A stretch of DNA of 64,000 nt from JBBSUQ01 sp964389755 (GCA_964389755.1 CAYMEW010000004.1:1-64000); one strand, 5' to 3'; shown: positions 1 through 9,195, counted from the stretch's first letter. Translations and numbers: made by a program. The notes: generated by a model from the letters alone, not told the origin.

Positions 1-476
1 GTTCGCATTTCCAGGGAGTTGTAAAATTCTCGGAATCGCGGAATAAAATCCTTTTCAATGTTCTCGAGTTCGAATTTGTATTCTTTCAGCAGATGATTGC
101 AGTTTTCGCAGAACCACATCAGGCCGTCTTCCATATCGGTATTCTTCCGCACGCGTTCGATAACGAGTCCTACCGTATTTGCACCGCGGATCGGTGAATG
201 TGGCGTACGTGCGGGAAGCAGGAACATTTCTCCTTCTTTGATATGAATGTCACGCGCTTCTCCTTCATGCTGAATCTTGACAAGAATATCTCCTTCCAGC
301 TGGTAGAAAAGTTCTTCGCTTTCGTTGTAGTGATAGTCCTTTCGGGCATTCGGTCCGCCTACCACCATCACGATGAAATCGCCTGCTTCTTTATACAGGT
401 TTTTATTTCCCACGGGTGGTTTGAGAATATCCCGGTTGTCATCAATCCATTTCTGAAGGTTAAAAGGAGCTATCAT
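1..476 (-). CDS. nbaC: 3-hydroxyanthranilate 3,4-dioxygenase, 3' end cut off by window edge
   Basis: This enzyme opens the ring of 3-hydroxyanthranilate in the kynurenine route of tryptophan breakdown or de novo NAD synthesis, using Fe(II) and O2 in the cytoplasm. The frame reads from the ATG at 476 with no stop to base 1, giving about 158 residues of an expected 175-180. The start MIAPFNLQKWIDDNRDILKP is typical of the family. The cupin metal site is visible as DYHYNESEEL (His and Glu ligands) and a later PHSP. A CENC pair near the cut end is the first half of the rubredoxin-like iron site seen in bacterial members; the second CxxC would lie outside the window. It is divergent from the SDR gene at 588. 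The family assignment is secure. Confidence 0.92.
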   Translation of the reverse strand, partial: MIAPFNLQKWIDDNRDILKPPVGNKNLYKEAGDFIVMVVGGPNARKDYHYNESEELFYQLEGDILVKIQHEGEARDIHIKEGEMFLLPARTPHSPIRGANTVGLVIERVRKNTDMEDGLMWFCENCNHLLKEYKFELENIEKDFIPRFREFYNSLEMR

Positions 477-587
477 AACGTTGCATTGTTTTAAATATAA
501 AGATACGGACATTCGAAAACTTTGGGCGGTGTGCGCACCTCTTTTTATAATTTTTCGTCATTTTTGCATAGAATAAAGACAAAAACA

Positions 588-1373
588 ATGAATCTGGATC
601 TGAACGGAAAAACCGCGGTCGTTTGCGGGAGCACACAGGGAATTGGTGCGGAAGTGGCACGAACGCTCGCTGAAATGGGAGCAACGATTTTACTTGTTGC
701 ACGAAACGAAGATAAATTAAAATCCGCGGCAGCCGGCCTTCCGGCCGCAAACGGGCAGAAACACGATTACCTGGCTGCCGATTTCAGTAAACCGGATCTT
801 TTAAAGGCGAAAATTGAAAACTGGGCCAAAACCCACCAGGCGCAGATACTGATCAATAATACGGGTGGCCCAAAAGCAGGCGCCATTCGCGACGCGAAAC
901 CGCAGGAATTCCTCGATGCGTTTAACCAGCACCTGATCTGTAATCACATCCTCGTTCAGGCGCTTTACCGCGGAATGGCCGATTCAGGTTATGGTCGGAT
1001 CATCAATATTATTTCAACGAGTGTGAAGCAGCCTTTGCCGAACCTCGGCGTTTCCAATACAATTCGCGGGGCGGTGGCAAACTGGAGCAAAACAATGGCC
1101 AATGAACTCGGCCAGTTCGGGATTACCGTTAATAATGTGTTGCCGGGTGCTACGAATACGCAACGTTTGCAATCCATTGCAGACCTGAAATCGGAAAAAA
1201 CCGGGTTTGATGTTGATACGATCTTTAGTGAAATGGCCGCAGAGTCGCCGATGAAACGTATCGCAGAACCCCAGGAAGTGGCGAATGCCGTTACATTTCT
1301 TGCAAGTCCTGCCGCATCGTACATCAATGGGATTAACGTTCCTGTGGATGGTGGACGTACAAAGTCACTTTAA
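588..1373 (+). CDS. SDR-family oxidoreductase lacking the canonical Tyr-Lys pair
   Basis: A 261-residue Rossmann-fold protein of the short-chain dehydrogenase/reductase family, similar in layout to 3-oxoacyl-ACP reductases. The cofactor loop CGSTQGIG is at residues 13-20 and NNTGG at 90-94. Ser143 sits where the catalytic serine should be. The expected YxxxK is replaced: 13 residues later comes Ser156 and four after that Arg160 (SNTIR). Substrate is unknown, and the missing Tyr makes ordinary SDR chemistry uncertain. An in-frame start further upstream (522) would add 22 residues that do not look like family sequence, so the ATG at 588 (MNLDLNGKTAVV) is preferred. A near-match to the -7 box (CATTTTTG, 559-566) lies upstream. 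The gene converges on the large T9SS protein. Confidence 0.85.
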   Translation: MNLDLNGKTAVVCGSTQGIGAEVARTLAEMGATILLVARNEDKLKSAAAGLPAANGQKHDYLAADFSKPDLLKAKIENWAKTHQAQILINNTGGPKAGAIRDAKPQEFLDAFNQHLICNHILVQALYRGMADSGYGRIINIISTSVKQPLPNLGVSNTIRGAVANWSKTMANELGQFGITVNNVLPGATNTQRLQSIADLKSEKTGFDVDTIFSEMAAESPMKRIAEPQEVANAVTFLASPAASYINGINVPVDGGRTKSL

Positions 1374-1391
1374 CAGAAAATCTCCGATAAC

Positions 1392-3785
1392 TTATTTGAG
1401 CAGGTTGACATGCCCGGCAATACTCTTTTCGACACCGGAACGTGTCTTGAAGAACAATTTATAGGTGTAGGTTCCATCAGGTGCGAGTTCTCCGTTCGCT
1501 GTGGTACCGTCCCATGAAAAATTCTGATCATCCGAGGTGAACACAAGTTCTCCCCAACGGTTAAAGACCTGGATGAGGACTTCCTGGACTCCTACAAAAC
1601 TTCCTTTGAAAGTATTGTTAAACCGGTCGCCGTCCGGCGTGAAGGTGTTCGGCACGTAGACATACCATTCTTCTTCGATACTGATCGGTTTTGCGATCGT
1701 ATCTTTACAGCCTTTATCATCCGTTGCAATCAGCGTAATAAGGTAGTATCCGGGATCGGCATAGGTATTATTCGGATGAACTACAGTAGAACTGTTCCCG
1801 TCACCGAATGTCCACTCGTACGAAGTTGCATTGGTTGAAAGATTCTGAAAAGTAACGGGCAGGTTGTTAAACAGCGTATGACTTGAGATGATAAAGTCGG
1901 CGTCCGGTTTTACCGTAATTACTTTCACGGAATCTTTGACAGTAAACGTTTGACATTCATCGGATACACTCACAATGTAGGTCGTGGTAGTCTGCGGGTT
2001 CACCCAAATGACCGGACTCGATTCTCCGCTGTGATCCCAGGAATAAAAATGCTGACCATATCCTCCGCTTGACGCCGCGCTGATCAGAACACTATCACCC
2101 GGGCATATTTCTACATCCGGACTGGTGTTCACCACTAACGGAGGGCTTGTGATCGTATAAAGAATATCTGCAGATACGCTCTCGCCACAGAAATCGGTTA
2201 CCGTTACGGTGTAAAGTGTCGTGGTATGGGGAAGCACGATTTGAGACGGATTATTACCCAATTGACCACCCTGGTCGCTGGACCACTGATAGGTGTAATT
2301 TCCGGATGCACCCGAGGCATTCGCGAAAAGTTCGCGTTCAAGGTAGGGGCAGATCTCCGTGATATCCGGTGTCGGGTTGAGCACCAGTGGCGTGAAAACG
2401 GGCACATTCACTGTCCCCGAGCCTGTGGCAGACTGGTTCAGACAATTATCGGTAACCGTAACTGTGTAAGTATCCGTACTTGTCGGGGAAACAAAGATCG
2501 AGGAAGTTGTTTCGTTAGTGTTCCAAAGGTAGGTGTATCCGCCGCCGCCGCCTGTTGCTTCTGCCACGACTTCCACTTCGTCACCGGGACAACTTACATC
2601 GGAAGTAGTGACCTGAACCTGGACGGGCTGCACGTCGTCAATTCCCAGTTCAAGATCGATGGGTTTGACATTTCCGCAGGGATCGGTGACCTGGAAACTC
2701 AGCAAAATACTTTCCGGTCCTTCGGCAATACCGTCGGCATTGGCATCGAAATTAAACTGAATTTCGGTTTGTCCCGGATTGAATGTCACAGAAGGTGGAA
2801 TATTCGTATAATCGACGCCTTCGGTGGCGGTTCCGGATACGATGATCGGGATGGTCATAGCCGAACTGATATCCCCGGTTCGAGTGAGTTTAACAGTGGC
2901 TGACGTACAACCCTCTGCCATGATCGAAGGATCATTGAAGGATTGGTTTGAAAGCATATAGGTAACGTCTACGGGAGTTTTCGAAGAAAGACTGTTTGCC
3001 TCCAGGAAGATCCCGGAATCGTAGATCCCGTCACCCACATCGGCAATGGCAATGATGAGGTGGTACGTTTGACCGCACTGCACTTTTGAAACCGCTTCTA
3101 GCACTTTCGTAAATCCGTCGTATTGAATGTAGTTGTTCGAAGCGTTGTACGGCCCGACAGAACCTGTTCCGTTATACACGTAGTAAGCCGGGTTACTGGC
3201 GCCAGCACCGTTGTTTGTGGGACCGTTGTTCACATTGTTGATCGCCACGGCTGTATTTGTTCCCGGGATCAGCGCCATGTTTTTTTGTCCGGAAATGCCC
3301 GGACCGCTGATAAAAAATGCAAACACGTCGTTGAACTGCGTGTTGACATATTCGGGATATTCTTCCGAACCGAAAACGTATTTAAAGCGAACCGTATCGG
3401 AATAAGGAACGAAGTCAAACTCGAGTATCGTTGCATCATAAGTGGTTCCACCGCTGATCTGCTGCGTCAGAAGACTGAATCCCGGACGACTATTATCCAC
3501 GCCCGAATTGGCCTGGTTGTTCGGTCCCTGCGGTCCGTTGCCATTGTCGATCACCGTACCGGTAGTCATAACGATTCCTTCTGAAATACCAAGGTTTGTG
3601 CCGTTTGCCGTAAAAGAACCGATGGCGGCCGGTGCTCCGTTGTAAGAAATGTTGGATACGGTAACGCCGGTTCCGAGCAAGACGTTTTGTACAAGACCCG
3701 CGGGCGATTGTGCGGTACTCGTCACCAATTGCGCGAACGAACTGTGCAGCAGGATTGAAAATATGGCGAGTAATGTGAGTCTCAT
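1392..3785 (-). CDS. Secreted choice-of-anchor L / PKD protein with T9SS type B sorting domain
   Basis: A 797-residue cell-surface or secreted protein, probably adhesive. It starts with a signal peptide (MRLTLLAIFSILLHSSFAQ). Next comes a choice-of-anchor L domain (about 60-260; VFGSEEYPEYVN and a FISGPG motif are typical) and a Calx-beta-like stretch (about 290-385). Three similar immunoglobulin-like repeats follow, each with a CPGD or ICP start and a Y-x-W strand. A PKD domain with WTFGDGNSS precedes the final ~85 residues (YVPNTFTPDGDRFNN, NRWGELVF, DGTYTYKLFF), which form the gliding-motility-type (type B) T9SS signal. An in-frame start nine codons earlier (3812) exists, but the ATG at 3785 puts the signal peptide at the N-terminus. 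Ligand unknown. No partner gene is adjacent. Confidence 0.9.
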   Translation of the reverse strand: MRLTLLAIFSILLHSSFAQLVTSTAQSPAGLVQNVLLGTGVTVSNISYNGAPAAIGSFTANGTNLGISEGIVMTTGTVIDNGNGPQGPNNQANSGVDNSRPGFSLLTQQISGGTTYDATILEFDFVPYSDTVRFKYVFGSEEYPEYVNTQFNDVFAFFISGPGISGQKNMALIPGTNTAVAINNVNNGPTNNGAGASNPAYYVYNGTGSVGPYNASNNYIQYDGFTKVLEAVSKVQCGQTYHLIIAIADVGDGIYDSGIFLEANSLSSKTPVDVTYMLSNQSFNDPSIMAEGCTSATVKLTRTGDISSAMTIPIIVSGTATEGVDYTNIPPSVTFNPGQTEIQFNFDANADGIAEGPESILLSFQVTDPCGNVKPIDLELGIDDVQPVQVQVTTSDVSCPGDEVEVVAEATGGGGGYTYLWNTNETTSSIFVSPTSTDTYTVTVTDNCLNQSATGSGTVNVPVFTPLVLNPTPDITEICPYLERELFANASGASGNYTYQWSSDQGGQLGNNPSQIVLPHTTTLYTVTVTDFCGESVSADILYTITSPPLVVNTSPDVEICPGDSVLISAASSGGYGQHFYSWDHSGESSPVIWVNPQTTTTYIVSVSDECQTFTVKDSVKVITVKPDADFIISSHTLFNNLPVTFQNLSTNATSYEWTFGDGNSSTVVHPNNTYADPGYYLITLIATDDKGCKDTIAKPISIEEEWYVYVPNTFTPDGDRFNNTFKGSFVGVQEVLIQVFNRWGELVFTSDDQNFSWDGTTANGELAPDGTYTYKLFFKTRSGVEKSIAGHVNLLK

Positions 3786-3942
3786 TCTTCTAACAGACGT
3801 ACAAAAAATCAATTGGTTTGCCCTGATTATAACAAATTTATGGTCAAAAGGCGTACCAGAATATTTATTTACTTTTTTTTAACTAAAAACATGTGAAGCT
3901 TAATCGTTAATTTAGCTGAAATAGTTCACAATTACAAGGTTC

Positions 3943-4770
3943 ATGCGAAAAATTCTTGCGAGGCTCACCAGGACTTTTCGGATCTCAGCGGTTGATCCTT
4001 CCAATTTTGAAGAAAAATGGGGCTTCCGGACCACGCCGGTTCAGTTATATTCTTTTTTGATTTTTACGATTTTGTTGCTATCGGCGCTCACAGGCTACGC
4101 ATTTTATGCTTTTGGTCTCTGGAACAGTTTTGGTTTTGAAGAAGTGGACCGGAAAGAACTCGCCGACCAGGAACAGGAATTGCAAAAACTATCGGAACAG
4201 GTCCGGCGGCAGGAAGTTTATATCGCGAATCTCAAAAATGTGCTATCGGGAAACATTCACCCGGATACACTAATGCTTAAGATGCCGGAAGTCAGCAAAA
4301 TAGATCTGAGTAAAATTAACCCGGAACCGACCGAAAATGAGCGTAAGGTTAGTGAGAACGTCATGAGTGATATTCGTACGCAACTTCCTTCTCACCTCGA
4401 AAAGATTCCGCGCTTTCTGTCTCCGCTGCGCGGCAAAGTTTCCCAGAAGTTCGATGCACAAAAACACCCTGCCATTGATATTGTTGCAGCCAAAGGAACG
4501 GGGTTCAAGGCCTGCCTGGCGGGAACGGTGGTTTATGCCGGATTCACGCAGAAAGACGGCAACATGCTGATTATAATGCATCCGAACGAATACATGACGG
4601 TTTACAAACACGCCGAGGCACTATTCAAAACTTCCGGTGAACGTGTGCAAACAGGTGACCTGATCGGTATCACGGGAAATACGGGGGAAAATACGACGGG
4701 ACCACATCTGCACTTTGAACTCTGGTATCAGCAAAAGGCTGTTGACCCGGCAGAATTCATGAATTTCTGA
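3943..4770 (+). CDS. Membrane-anchored M23 (LytM) peptidase
   Basis: A 275-residue peptidoglycan peptidase of the M23 family, likely facing the periplasm. It has one membrane segment at about 36-58, a coiled-coil linker at 66-102 and a C-terminal LytM domain from about 160. The zinc ligands appear intact: H175 and D179 (HPAID) and HLHFE with H255/H257; H223 in YKHAE is the further conserved histidine. Because the sites are complete, it could be an active endopeptidase rather than an EnvC-type activator; this is inference. Such proteins act in cell-wall remodelling or division in Bacteroidota. It converges on the ABC exporter gene with three bases between the stop codons. Confidence 0.9.
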   Translation: MRKILARLTRTFRISAVDPSNFEEKWGFRTTPVQLYSFLIFTILLLSALTGYAFYAFGLWNSFGFEEVDRKELADQEQELQKLSEQVRRQEVYIANLKNVLSGNIHPDTLMLKMPEVSKIDLSKINPEPTENERKVSENVMSDIRTQLPSHLEKIPRFLSPLRGKVSQKFDAQKHPAIDIVAAKGTGFKACLAGTVVYAGFTQKDGNMLIIMHPNEYMTVYKHAEALFKTSGERVQTGDLIGITGNTGENTTGPHLHFELWYQQKAVDPAEFMNF

Positions 4771-4773
4771 TAA

Positions 4774-6624
4774 TTAATAATGAATTCCCTGTAAGGAGCA
4801 CAGGTTAAAGTAAAGTCCTTTGAGTTCCATTAATTCGCGGTGGTTTCCGCGCTCTTTTACCTCGCCTTTCGATAAAACAATGATCTCGTCGGCATTTTGC
4901 ACCGTGCTGAGGCGGTGAGCAATTACAAGTGTGGTGCGATCGGCCATTAATTTTTCCAGGGCATCCTGTACGAGTCGTTCGGATTCGGTGTCGAGCGCCG
5001 AGGTAGCTTCGTCGAGAATCAGGATGGAAGGATTTCGCAAAATGGCACGGGCAATGCTGATGCGTTGTTTCTGCCCGCCGGAAAGTTTATTCCCGCGCTC
5101 CCCGATATTCGTATCATAACCGTTCTCGAGCTCTTCGATGAATTTGTGGGCATTCGCAATTTTCGCTGCCTCAACGATTTTATCACGGGATACGTGCGGC
5201 AACCCGAAAGCGATGTTGTTGGCAACCGTTTCGTTAAAAAGAATGGATTCCTGGTTTACGATCCCGATCTGGTTGCGGAGGTCATCAATTTTGAGTTTTT
5301 CAACGGGAACACCGTCAATACTTATCTCACCGGAGTCTATGTTATAAAAACGGGGAAGAAGGTCGGCTATAGTCGATTTTCCGCTCCCGGATTCCCCGAC
5401 GAGTGCCAGTTTCTGTCCTTTGTGAAGGGTAAAACTGATATCGCGTAACACGGGTTCGTCGCGGTAGCTGAAGGATACGTTTTTGTAAACGACCTTTTCA
5501 TCAAACCGGGTGATCGGCAGGGCATCTTCGGCTTCGTGGATCCGCTCGTCCATGTTGAGGATCTCGTTGATCCGGCGTTGAGAAGCCTGGCTTTTATTGA
5601 GGTTCCCGATGGAAGTGGAAATTCCCTGGATCGGGCGGAGTAACTGGGAAAATACGATCACGAATCCGAGGAATTCCCGTCCGCTGAGCCCGGTTCCGCT
5701 TCCCTGTGCATCGAGGATCATCGATCCGCCGTACCAAACGATGCAGATCATCACAAGCACGCCGAGCGTTTCGTTGAGTGGCGGACTGAGGTCGCGTTTC
5801 CGGAAGGCTTTCGTAATTAGTTTCTGATGGCGAAGGTTGTTGGCCCGGAAGGTTTTAAGAATAAAGGGAACGGCATTGAACGCCTTAATGATGCGAATTC
5901 CACCGAGACTTTCCTCAATCGTGGAAAAAAGGTCACCCATGGCCGACTGACCTTCGCCGGCTGTGCGTTTCAGGCTTTTCCCGATCCGGGAGATCACAAA
6001 GGCACTTACCGGTAGCAGGATAAAGGAGAAGATCGTCAGCTGCGGACTCCAGTAAACCAGTAATGCGACGTTGATCAGGATGGCAATCGGTTCGCGGAAA
6101 AAGAGTTCGAGAACGGCTATAACGGCTATTTCGATCTCACCGACGTCACTTTGCATGCGAGACATCAGATCCCCTTTTCGCTCATCGGTGTAAAAGGCAA
6201 GTGGCAATCGCATTGCTTTCGTGAAAATCTTTTCGCGGATATCGCGCACAACAGCCATGCGCAGCTCGGACTGATACCAGATGGCGCCGTAGCGAAAAAC
6301 ATTTTTCAGGAAAAAAGCAAGGAATACGGAGATACAAACGAAAAGAAGTGCTTTTTCCGGACTGTCCTGCACCATGCTTTCCATAAAGTAATTGTACCAC
6401 TTACCGAGGTATTCGAAAAATGCCACGAATCCGCCGTTGTAATGCGGCTCTGTCAGCACCTTGCTCGCTACCGGTTCTTCCGGGAATATCAGCTGCAGGA
6501 AGGGAATGAAGAGAATGAGTGAGACCAGGTTGAAAATGACGAATAAGAGGTTGTAAAAGATCACCAGGACGGCGGTCAATTTGTAGCGGAAGGTGTAGCG
6601 GTAAATCTCTAAAATATCTTTCAT
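4774..6624 (-). CDS. ABC exporter, fused permease and ATPase (MsbA-like)
   Basis: A half-transporter of about 616 residues that should act as a homodimer in the inner membrane. The N-terminal ~340 residues hold six membrane segments. The C-terminal nucleotide-binding domain shows Walker A (GESGSGKST), Q-loop (VNQE), signature LSGGQKQR, Walker B (LILDEATSALD) and H-loop (AHRLST). MsbA-type exporters flip lipid A or other hydrophobic molecules; the real substrate cannot be read from sequence. The start was set at the ATG at 6624 (MKDILEIYRYTFRYK) because a perfect -7 box ends at 6633. Another in-frame ATG at 6630 lies only two bases from that box. It is divergent from rbfA with a shared promoter region. 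Confidence 0.9.
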   Translation of the reverse strand: MKDILEIYRYTFRYKLTAVLVIFYNLLFVIFNLVSLILFIPFLQLIFPEEPVASKVLTEPHYNGGFVAFFEYLGKWYNYFMESMVQDSPEKALLFVCISVFLAFFLKNVFRYGAIWYQSELRMAVVRDIREKIFTKAMRLPLAFYTDERKGDLMSRMQSDVGEIEIAVIAVLELFFREPIAILINVALLVYWSPQLTIFSFILLPVSAFVISRIGKSLKRTAGEGQSAMGDLFSTIEESLGGIRIIKAFNAVPFILKTFRANNLRHQKLITKAFRKRDLSPPLNETLGVLVMICIVWYGGSMILDAQGSGTGLSGREFLGFVIVFSQLLRPIQGISTSIGNLNKSQASQRRINEILNMDERIHEAEDALPITRFDEKVVYKNVSFSYRDEPVLRDISFTLHKGQKLALVGESGSGKSTIADLLPRFYNIDSGEISIDGVPVEKLKIDDLRNQIGIVNQESILFNETVANNIAFGLPHVSRDKIVEAAKIANAHKFIEELENGYDTNIGERGNKLSGGQKQRISIARAILRNPSILILDEATSALDTESERLVQDALEKLMADRTTLVIAHRLSTVQNADEIIVLSKGEVKERGNHRELMELKGLYFNLCSLQGIHY

Positions 6625-6632
6625 CGTCATAG

Positions 6633-6640
6633 CAAAGATA
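6633..6640 (-). promoter_or_regulatory. -7 promoter box of the ABC exporter gene
   Basis: The minus strand reads TATCTTTG, a perfect match to the Bacteroidota TAnnTTTG -7 element. It lies 8 bases before the ATG at 6624, which predicts a leader of only a few bases. No convincing -33 TTG is visible at normal spacing. Confidence 0.6.
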
Positions 6641-6682
6641 GGTTTTTGTTTGCCGATACGGAGAAGCACGGTAAACAATTCT

Positions 6683-6690
6683 TATTTTTG
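6683..6690 (+). promoter_or_regulatory. -7 promoter box of rbfA
   Basis: TATTTTTG matches TAnnTTTG exactly. Only four bases (CCTT) separate it from the rbfA ATG at 6695, so transcription should start at or next to the start codon and give a leaderless mRNA. It is back-to-back with the exporter box, 42 bp away. Confidence 0.65.
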
Positions 6691-6694
6691 CCTT

Positions 6695-7027
6695 ATGAGT
6701 TCGATCAGACAGCATAAAATCGAAGAAGTTATCCGCCAGGAACTTTCTACCTTCCTGCAACGCAACAGCCGCGAGATCTGTCTCGGCGCCATGGTGACCG
6801 TTACCGTTGTTCGCGTAACGGCCGATCTTTCACTGGCACGTTGTTACCTGAGTGTTTTTGCGGGCCCGCCCAAAAAGGAGGTCATGGATAATATTCAGCA
6901 GCACGCAGGGCGTATCCGCGGGGAAGTGGGCAAGCGCCTGAAGAATATGAAAAAGATCCCGGAAATGATCTTCCTGCTCGATGATACGCAGGATTATGCC
7001 GCAGAGATCGACCAATTGCTAAAATAG
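6695..7027 (+). CDS. rbfA: 30S ribosome-binding factor A
   Basis: A 110-residue ribosome maturation factor with the KH-like RbfA fold. It assists late 30S assembly and 16S rRNA 5'-end processing. The start MSSIRQHKIEEVIRQELSTF and the following VTVTVVRVTADLSLARCYLS are clear family landmarks, and the length is normal for Bacteroidota. An upstream in-frame start (6650) would add residues overlapping the promoter, so the ATG at 6695 is used. It is followed after four bases by the reading frame of a LolC/FtsX-type permease, an arrangement that suggests co-transcription. Confidence 0.93.
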   Translation: MSSIRQHKIEEVIRQELSTFLQRNSREICLGAMVTVTVVRVTADLSLARCYLSVFAGPPKKEVMDNIQQHAGRIRGEVGKRLKNMKKIPEMIFLLDDTQDYAAEIDQLLK

Positions 7028-7031
7028 GCAC

Positions 7032-8252
7032 ATCAACGTTCCTCTTTACATAGCGCGCCGATACCTCAGAGCGAAACGCCGGAAAAATGTGATCAACCTG
7101 ATCACGCGCATCGCCACGATCGGAATTATCATCACAACGGCCGCACTGATCATCCTGATTTCGGTGTTTAACGGGATCGAATCGATGGTTGAAAAACTGT
7201 ACACCGAGTTTGATGCCGATGTTACGATCCTGCCTGCGGAAGGCAAAACATTTCGACTGGCACAGCTGGACACGTCAGTACTTGAGCGTACGCCGGGGGT
7301 GAATTCCTGGTCACGCGTAGTGGAAGAAATCGTTGTGCTGCGACACGAAAAGAAGTGGGTAAACGCGACCCTGATGGGAGTTGACGGTAATTTTCCGCAA
7401 ATGACGGATATGCAGCGCAACATCGTGGATGGAGAGGCAACATTGCATATGGACGGGCAGCCCGCCGGTGTAATCGGTGCGTCGCTGCTCGACAAACTCG
7501 GAGGATTTATTCCGCGACGGGGCGGATCGGAGACCATTTCGGTCTATTCGCCGAAGAAGAACATCAGTATGCGTCCGGGTGTCAACCCGTTTAATATACG
7601 GATGATCGCACTTTCCGGCAGGATGGGATATAACCGCGAGGTCAGTGCCGGCAGAATGGTGGTGCCTTTGGAATTTGCCCGGGAATTGTTCGGTTATACG
7701 GATGAGCTGTCGGCAATCGAAATCCGGGCGAAAGAAGGAGCGGACAATAACGAGATCAAACGGATCTTACAGGTAAAGCTGGGAAATCAGTTCTGTGTCC
7801 GGACGAATTACGAAGCTTTTGAACTGATCTACAAGACCAGTGAATCCGAAAAACTCATTACGATCTTTTTCCTGTTCTTCGTGTTCATTCTGGCAGCTTT
7901 CAACCTGGTAGCCTCCATTACGATGCTTTTCGTTGAAAAGAAAGATAACCTGGTCACCATGCTGAGTTTCGGAGCTGATAAAAAGTTCATTTTCCGCATA
8001 TTTTTCTACGAAGGCCTGCTGATCACGTTCCGGGGAATTTTGATCGGTGCACTGCTTGGCTATGCCGTTTGCTTTACGCAGATCTACGGAAAGGTCGTTA
8101 CGATGCCGAATGCTTATGGAGAACCGTATCCCTTACACGTTTCGCTGCCGCAGGGTGTCGTAATTTTAAGCCTGGTGATCTTTGTAAGCGTACTGGCGGC
8201 CTATCTTCCCGTGAAATACCTGATCCGGAAGAACCTGGCCGGAAAGGTCTGA
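7032..8252 (+). CDS. LolC/FtsX-type ABC transporter permease (start codon uncertain, possibly ATC)
   Basis: An inner-membrane permease of the MacB/LolC class, probably working with an ABC ATPase in lipoprotein release or a related envelope task. It has one membrane segment near the N-terminus, a large periplasmic domain, and three more segments in the last ~130 residues. The first standard start in frame is GTG at 7089, but the frame is open upstream to 7023. It encodes NVPLYIARRYLRAKRRKN, which matches the cytoplasmic RY-containing lead-in seen in this family. No ATG, GTG or TTG exists in that part; the codon where Met is expected is ATC at 7032. If only standard codons are allowed, the gene is 7089-8252 (387 residues). 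It abuts queG with no gap between stop codons. Confidence 0.85.
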   Translation: MNVPLYIARRYLRAKRRKNVINLITRIATIGIIITTAALIILISVFNGIESMVEKLYTEFDADVTILPAEGKTFRLAQLDTSVLERTPGVNSWSRVVEEIVVLRHEKKWVNATLMGVDGNFPQMTDMQRNIVDGEATLHMDGQPAGVIGASLLDKLGGFIPRRGGSETISVYSPKKNISMRPGVNPFNIRMIALSGRMGYNREVSAGRMVVPLEFARELFGYTDELSAIEIRAKEGADNNEIKRILQVKLGNQFCVRTNYEAFELIYKTSESEKLITIFFLFFVFILAAFNLVASITMLFVEKKDNLVTMLSFGADKKFIFRIFFYEGLLITFRGILIGALLGYAVCFTQIYGKVVTMPNAYGEPYPLHVSLPQGVVILSLVIFVSVLAAYLPVKYLIRKNLAGKV

Positions 8253-9194
8253 TTACTCTTCGTTTTCGCTTAAGAAGCGAATGTTTCGTTTCAGTCCTTT
8301 GTATTTGGTACGTTTTACCGCCGAATGCCGGAAAAGTTCCCTGAATACATCCTCGGTCAGATCTTCCCAGTCGGATTTGGTCATGTTTAGCAGTTTTTCG
8401 TGCGGTTCGAACTCCGGAACCTGGTGTCGCTGTGAAAAGCGGTTCCACGGACACACATCCTGGCAAATGTCGCAGCCGAACATCCAGTTTTCCATCTGTT
8501 TTCCGAATGCTTGCGGGATCAGTTCATCTTTAAGCTCGATGGTGAGGTAGGAAATACAGCGCGACGCATCGATGCGATAAGGCGCGTAAAGTGCATCGGT
8601 CGGACAGGCATCGAGGCAACGGGTACAGGTTCCGCAGTAATCTTTGATCGGTCCGTCGGGTTCGAGTTCGATGTCGAGGATCAATTCGGCTATGAAGAAA
8701 AAGGAACCGTGTTTCGGATGGATCAGGTTCGTGTTTTTACCGACCCAGCCGAGTCCGCTTTTTTTAGCCCAGGCTTTGTCCATTACGGGTGCTGAGTCCA
8801 CGAACACGCGTCCTCCGACATCCCCGGCTTCCTTTCGCAAGGCTTCCAATAATTCCTTTAATTTATCGCGGATCACATCGTGATAGTCCCTGCCGTAGGC
8901 ATACTGCGAAAGTTTCGGTGCACCGGGTGCCTGTTTCTCCGGGTTGTAATAATTGAGCAGCAACGAAACCACAGATCTCGCATTGTCCACGAGTAGCCGC
9001 GGATCAAGACGCTTATCGAAATGATTTTCCATGTACGCCATTTTCCCGTTCCTTCCTTCGCGCAGCCATTGCTCAAGTCTTGGCGCTTCTTCCTGTAAAA
9101 AGTCGGCTTTGGAGATCCCGCAGTAAAAGAAACCGAGTTCGGAGGCCTTTTCTTTCAAAAGGCGCGCATACTTTTCACGTGCGGAGGCCGTCAT
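8253..9194 (-). CDS. queG: Epoxyqueuosine reductase
   Basis: A 313-residue cobalamin-dependent iron-sulfur enzyme that reduces epoxyqueuosine to queuosine at position 34 of tRNAs with GUN anticodons. Two 4Fe-4S clusters are evident: Cys187, 190, 193 and 197 (CGTCTRCLDAC), plus Cys213, 241, 244 and 248 (CDICQDVCPWN). Asp134 in VDSAP is the likely proton donor. The length is at the short end for the family because the C-terminal HEAT-like extension of some members is absent. It starts one base after the stop of ruvB and is probably translated from the same mRNA. Confidence 0.95.
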   Translation of the reverse strand: MTASAREKYARLLKEKASELGFFYCGISKADFLQEEAPRLEQWLREGRNGKMAYMENHFDKRLDPRLLVDNARSVVSLLLNYYNPEKQAPGAPKLSQYAYGRDYHDVIRDKLKELLEALRKEAGDVGGRVFVDSAPVMDKAWAKKSGLGWVGKNTNLIHPKHGSFFFIAELILDIELEPDGPIKDYCGTCTRCLDACPTDALYAPYRIDASRCISYLTIELKDELIPQAFGKQMENWMFGCDICQDVCPWNRFSQRHQVPEFEPHEKLLNMTKSDWEDLTEDVFRELFRHSAVKRTKYKGLKRNIRFLSENEE

Positions 9195-9195
9195 A

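Noticed and set aside
2226..2903. 225-codon plus-strand frame opposite the choice-of-anchor L protein
   Set aside because: It is antisense to a well-supported gene with clear domains; its translation is Gly/Arg/Cys-rich without any motif.
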